Assembly (NCBI GenBank): GCA_964477525.1
Contig: CAYZHY010000007.1
Coordinates: 1-64,000, forward strand
From: PCC-9228 sp964477525
GTDB lineage: Bacteria; Cyanobacteriota; Cyanobacteriia; Cyanobacteriales; PCC-9228
Direction: 5' to 3'
Length of the DNA: 64,000 bases
Both the position numbers and the translations under genes were made by a program. The notes below the pieces were generated by a model, which saw nothing but the letters and a program-made list of their open reading frames with translations, was not told the origin of the DNA and did no database searches. Below are positions 62,515-64,000 of the stretch, piece after piece. How positions within the stretch are numbered: position 1 is the stretch's first letter; each line of letters begins with the position of its first letter.

Positions 62515-63627
62515 CTAAGCCGTCGAGGTCGATGTTGATTGGGAATCAACCAACTCTGCCATCAATTCTGCCACGGGAACAATCTTTTTGGCCCGTCCGG
62601 CATTGGCCCCAGCAAATACCAGACCATTTTCCACATCTCCCCGTGCGGCTTTATCCAAAACGCGGATAATACAATAGGTTTCCTTACGTTCGCGACAGGC
62701 ACAAGTTTTCAAACAGTTGGCAATGCACCGTTTTTCCAAATCCCGAGATCCAGCGATCGCAGCTTCGGTAAAAGCATTGCGCAAGGCCCTTCCCGGCAGT
62801 CCCACCGGTGAAGGCACAATCACCACATCTTCCGGACGTGCCTGCAAGTGAAACGCCTTATATCGTGGGTGCGCGTCGCATTCTTCCGTGGTAATAAAGC
62901 GAGTTCCCATTTGCACGCCGCTGGCCCCTTTCGCCAACATGCGATCGATATCTTGGCGGTCCCAAATACCACCAGCAGCAATAACTGGAATATCCGCCTT
63001 CACCTGGTCCCGCAGATAAGTAACCAACTCCGGAATCACCCGTTCGGTATTAAACGTTTCCGAATCCAAATCCTCGTACTTGGCACCCAAATGACCGCCA
63101 GCGGTTTTGGGACACTCAACAATAAAACCATCTGGCACTCGTCCGTAGTTGCGTTTCCACTTGCGGCAAAGAATTTGTGCTGCTCTGACTCCCGAAACAA
63201 TCGGCACCAAAGCCACTTCTGGATGGTCGGCCGTGTATTCTGGCAACTGTAGTGGCAACCCGGCACCGGCAATAATGACATCCGCGCCATTGGCAGCTGC
63301 CGTTTGCGCCAAATCGGGATAGTCTCGCGCCGCCACCAAAACATTCACGCCAATAATGCCATTGGGACTCAGTTGGCGTGCCTTTTGAATTTCGTCAATT
63401 AAAGCTTGTTTGTTGGCTTGGAAAAAATTACCTTGGCGACGCTTGCTGTCGTAGTAGGGAGAGTTAAATCCCAACCCCACCGCCGAAATAATGCCAATGC
63501 CACCAGCGTTGGCAACAGCACTCGCCAATCTGGCACCAGAAATCCGAATTCCCATTCCTCCTTGGATAATGGGATAACGGGCGTGGTGGTTACCAATTTT
63601 GACCGAAGGTAATGTACAAAATGTCAT
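62515..63627 (-). CDS. NAD(P)H-dependent flavin oxidoreductase / nitronate monooxygenase family
   Basis: A 370-residue FMN TIM-barrel protein with YPIIQGGMGIRISGARLASA, GVNVLVAARDY, DVIIAGAGLPL, CPKTAGGHLG and AAGGIWDRQDIDRMLAKGA followed by GVQMGTRF, the flavin-phosphate loop. A Cys cluster near residue 300 (CIANCLKTCACRERKETYC) is unusual for plain nitronate monooxygenases and may bind a metal or cluster. Substrate unknown. It precedes the hemN 3' end on the same strand. Confidence 0.88.
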   Translation of the reverse strand: MTFCTLPSVKIGNHHARYPIIQGGMGIRISGARLASAVANAGGIGIISAVGLGFNSPYYDSKRRQGNFFQANKQALIDEIQKARQLSPNGIIGVNVLVAARDYPDLAQTAAANGADVIIAGAGLPLQLPEYTADHPEVALVPIVSGVRAAQILCRKWKRNYGRVPDGFIVECPKTAGGHLGAKYEDLDSETFNTERVIPELVTYLRDQVKADIPVIAAGGIWDRQDIDRMLAKGASGVQMGTRFITTEECDAHPRYKAFHLQARPEDVVIVPSPVGLPGRALRNAFTEAAIAGSRDLEKRCIANCLKTCACRERKETYCIIRVLDKAARGDVENGLVFAGANAGRAKKIVPVAELMAELVDSQSTSTSTA

Positions 63628-63747
63628 AGATTCTCCTGCGTCTTATCACTTTATAACATTTTGGTAATATAAAAAGCTTCTTTTGGGCAAGGTGTTTTCC
63701 GAACAACCAATTCCCAAAATCTCTCAGAACCCCCTACAAAATAGCCA

Positions 63748-63768
63748 GCAACTAGCATTGCTAGTTGC
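63748..63768 (-). terminator. Probable terminator of hemN
   Basis: GCAACTAGC, loop of three bases and GCTAGTTGC form a perfect nine-pair hairpin about 50 bases beyond the hemN stop. On the minus strand TGGCTATTTTG follows, a weak T-run. Confidence 0.5.
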
Positions 63769-63815
63769 CGACTGGAAAAAAGATTGCCAAAAACCTCAAT
63801 CCGAGGAAAAATTAT

Positions 63816-64000
63816 CTAAACCGCTTGCGAGAGGCGAGGTTTCACATTTTGGTTGAGATAGGCATCAAACAAAGCAGCCACGTTGCGTACCAACAAACGA
63901 CCGGCAGGGGTAACTTCAATTTTGTTCGAGGAATTGATTACCAAACCATCTTCCACAAACTCCTGTAACTGGTCGTTGACATCAGCAAAATAGCTGTCGA
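63816..64000 (-). CDS. hemN: Oxygen-independent coproporphyrinogen III oxidase, C-terminal part
   Basis: The window edge cuts this gene; only the last 61 codons are visible, ending at a TAG at 63816-63818. The sequence DSYFADVNDQLQEFVEDGLV followed by KIEVTPAGRLLVRNVAALFD and AYL is the conserved C-terminal domain of HemN, the radical-SAM enzyme of heme and chlorophyll precursor synthesis. The radical-SAM cysteines lie outside the window, so other HemN/HemW relatives cannot be fully excluded. Confidence 0.82.
   Translation of the reverse strand, partial: DSYFADVNDQLQEFVEDGLVINSSNKIEVTPAGRLLVRNVAALFDAYLNQNVKPRLSQAV

Overview
The window is a 64 kb chromosomal contig from a cyanobacterium. The taxon follows from the gene content: psbZ (photosystem II), ndhN (NDH-1 complex), ldpA (clock input), a Ycf45-type R3H ATPase, a CGLD27/Ycf36 protein, crtE, and several families seen mainly in cyanobacteria (DUF760, DUF3386, DUF1574, DUF6464). 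GCGATCGC (HIP1) octamers are also scattered through genes and spacers. I cannot name the genus. The sequence holds one 100-N assembly gap.

Positions 64-19251, all on the minus strand, are core housekeeping. Reading with transcription, the order is rplC-rplD-rplW-rplB-rpsS-rplV-rpsC-rplP-rpmC-rpsQ-rplN-rplX-rplE-rpsH-rplF-rplR-rpsE-rplO-secY-adk-infA-rpmJ-rpsM-rpsK-rpoA-rplQ-truA-rplM-rpsI-rpmE-prfA, then psbZ and ribH. This is the fused S10/spc/alpha cluster without rpsJ, rpsN, rpmD or rpsD. Several starts are GTG or TTG, and many genes overlap or nearly touch. A good promoter lies about 650 bases upstream of rplC.

Positions 20313-29603 are mostly plus strand: ndhN, a von Willebrand A protein, ldpA, the R3H ATPase, a convergent secreted phosphoesterase, a 54-residue YqaE/Pmp3 membrane peptide, a DUF3386 protein, fabG and a PfpI/DJ-1 protein. 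A 135-bp MITE-like element sits just upstream of fabG.

Positions 29735-39763 are the most interesting part. A compact minus-strand operon encodes a protein with three probable winged helices, a P-loop ATPase, and an 850-residue protein joining a DEDDy 3'-5' exonuclease, a Cas4/AddB-like PD-(D/E)XK nuclease with four cluster cysteines, and an FtsK-type DNA motor. All catalytic motifs look intact. The assembly gap falls in the winged-helix gene, but a 55-base repeat on both sides shows that the contig ends simply overlap; collapsing it restores one clean reading frame. Directly upstream on the same strand is a second cluster: a membrane protein, a small membrane peptide, a membrane-anchored aminopropyltransferase, a DUF4178 protein and an unknown protein, with a DUF350 protein divergent from it.

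Positions 39788-64000 are mixed: a lipoprotein phospholipase-D-type protein with EF-hand-like and helix-hairpin-helix segments, a zinc-finger/RelE-like protein, a cysteine desulfurase, a CsoR/InrS metal sensor, DinB, HAD and YjbQ proteins, a truncated trpB2, an ABC-2 exporter with the tail of a lost paralogue nearby, a lipid kinase, a SHOCT-repeat protein, an asparaginase, the yqeK-rsfS-CGLD27 run, a glycosyltransferase, folD, crtE, a PAP2-like protein, a pentapeptide-repeat protein, a flavin oxidoreductase and the 3' end of hemN. No tRNA, rRNA, CRISPR array or complete insertion sequence was recognised.
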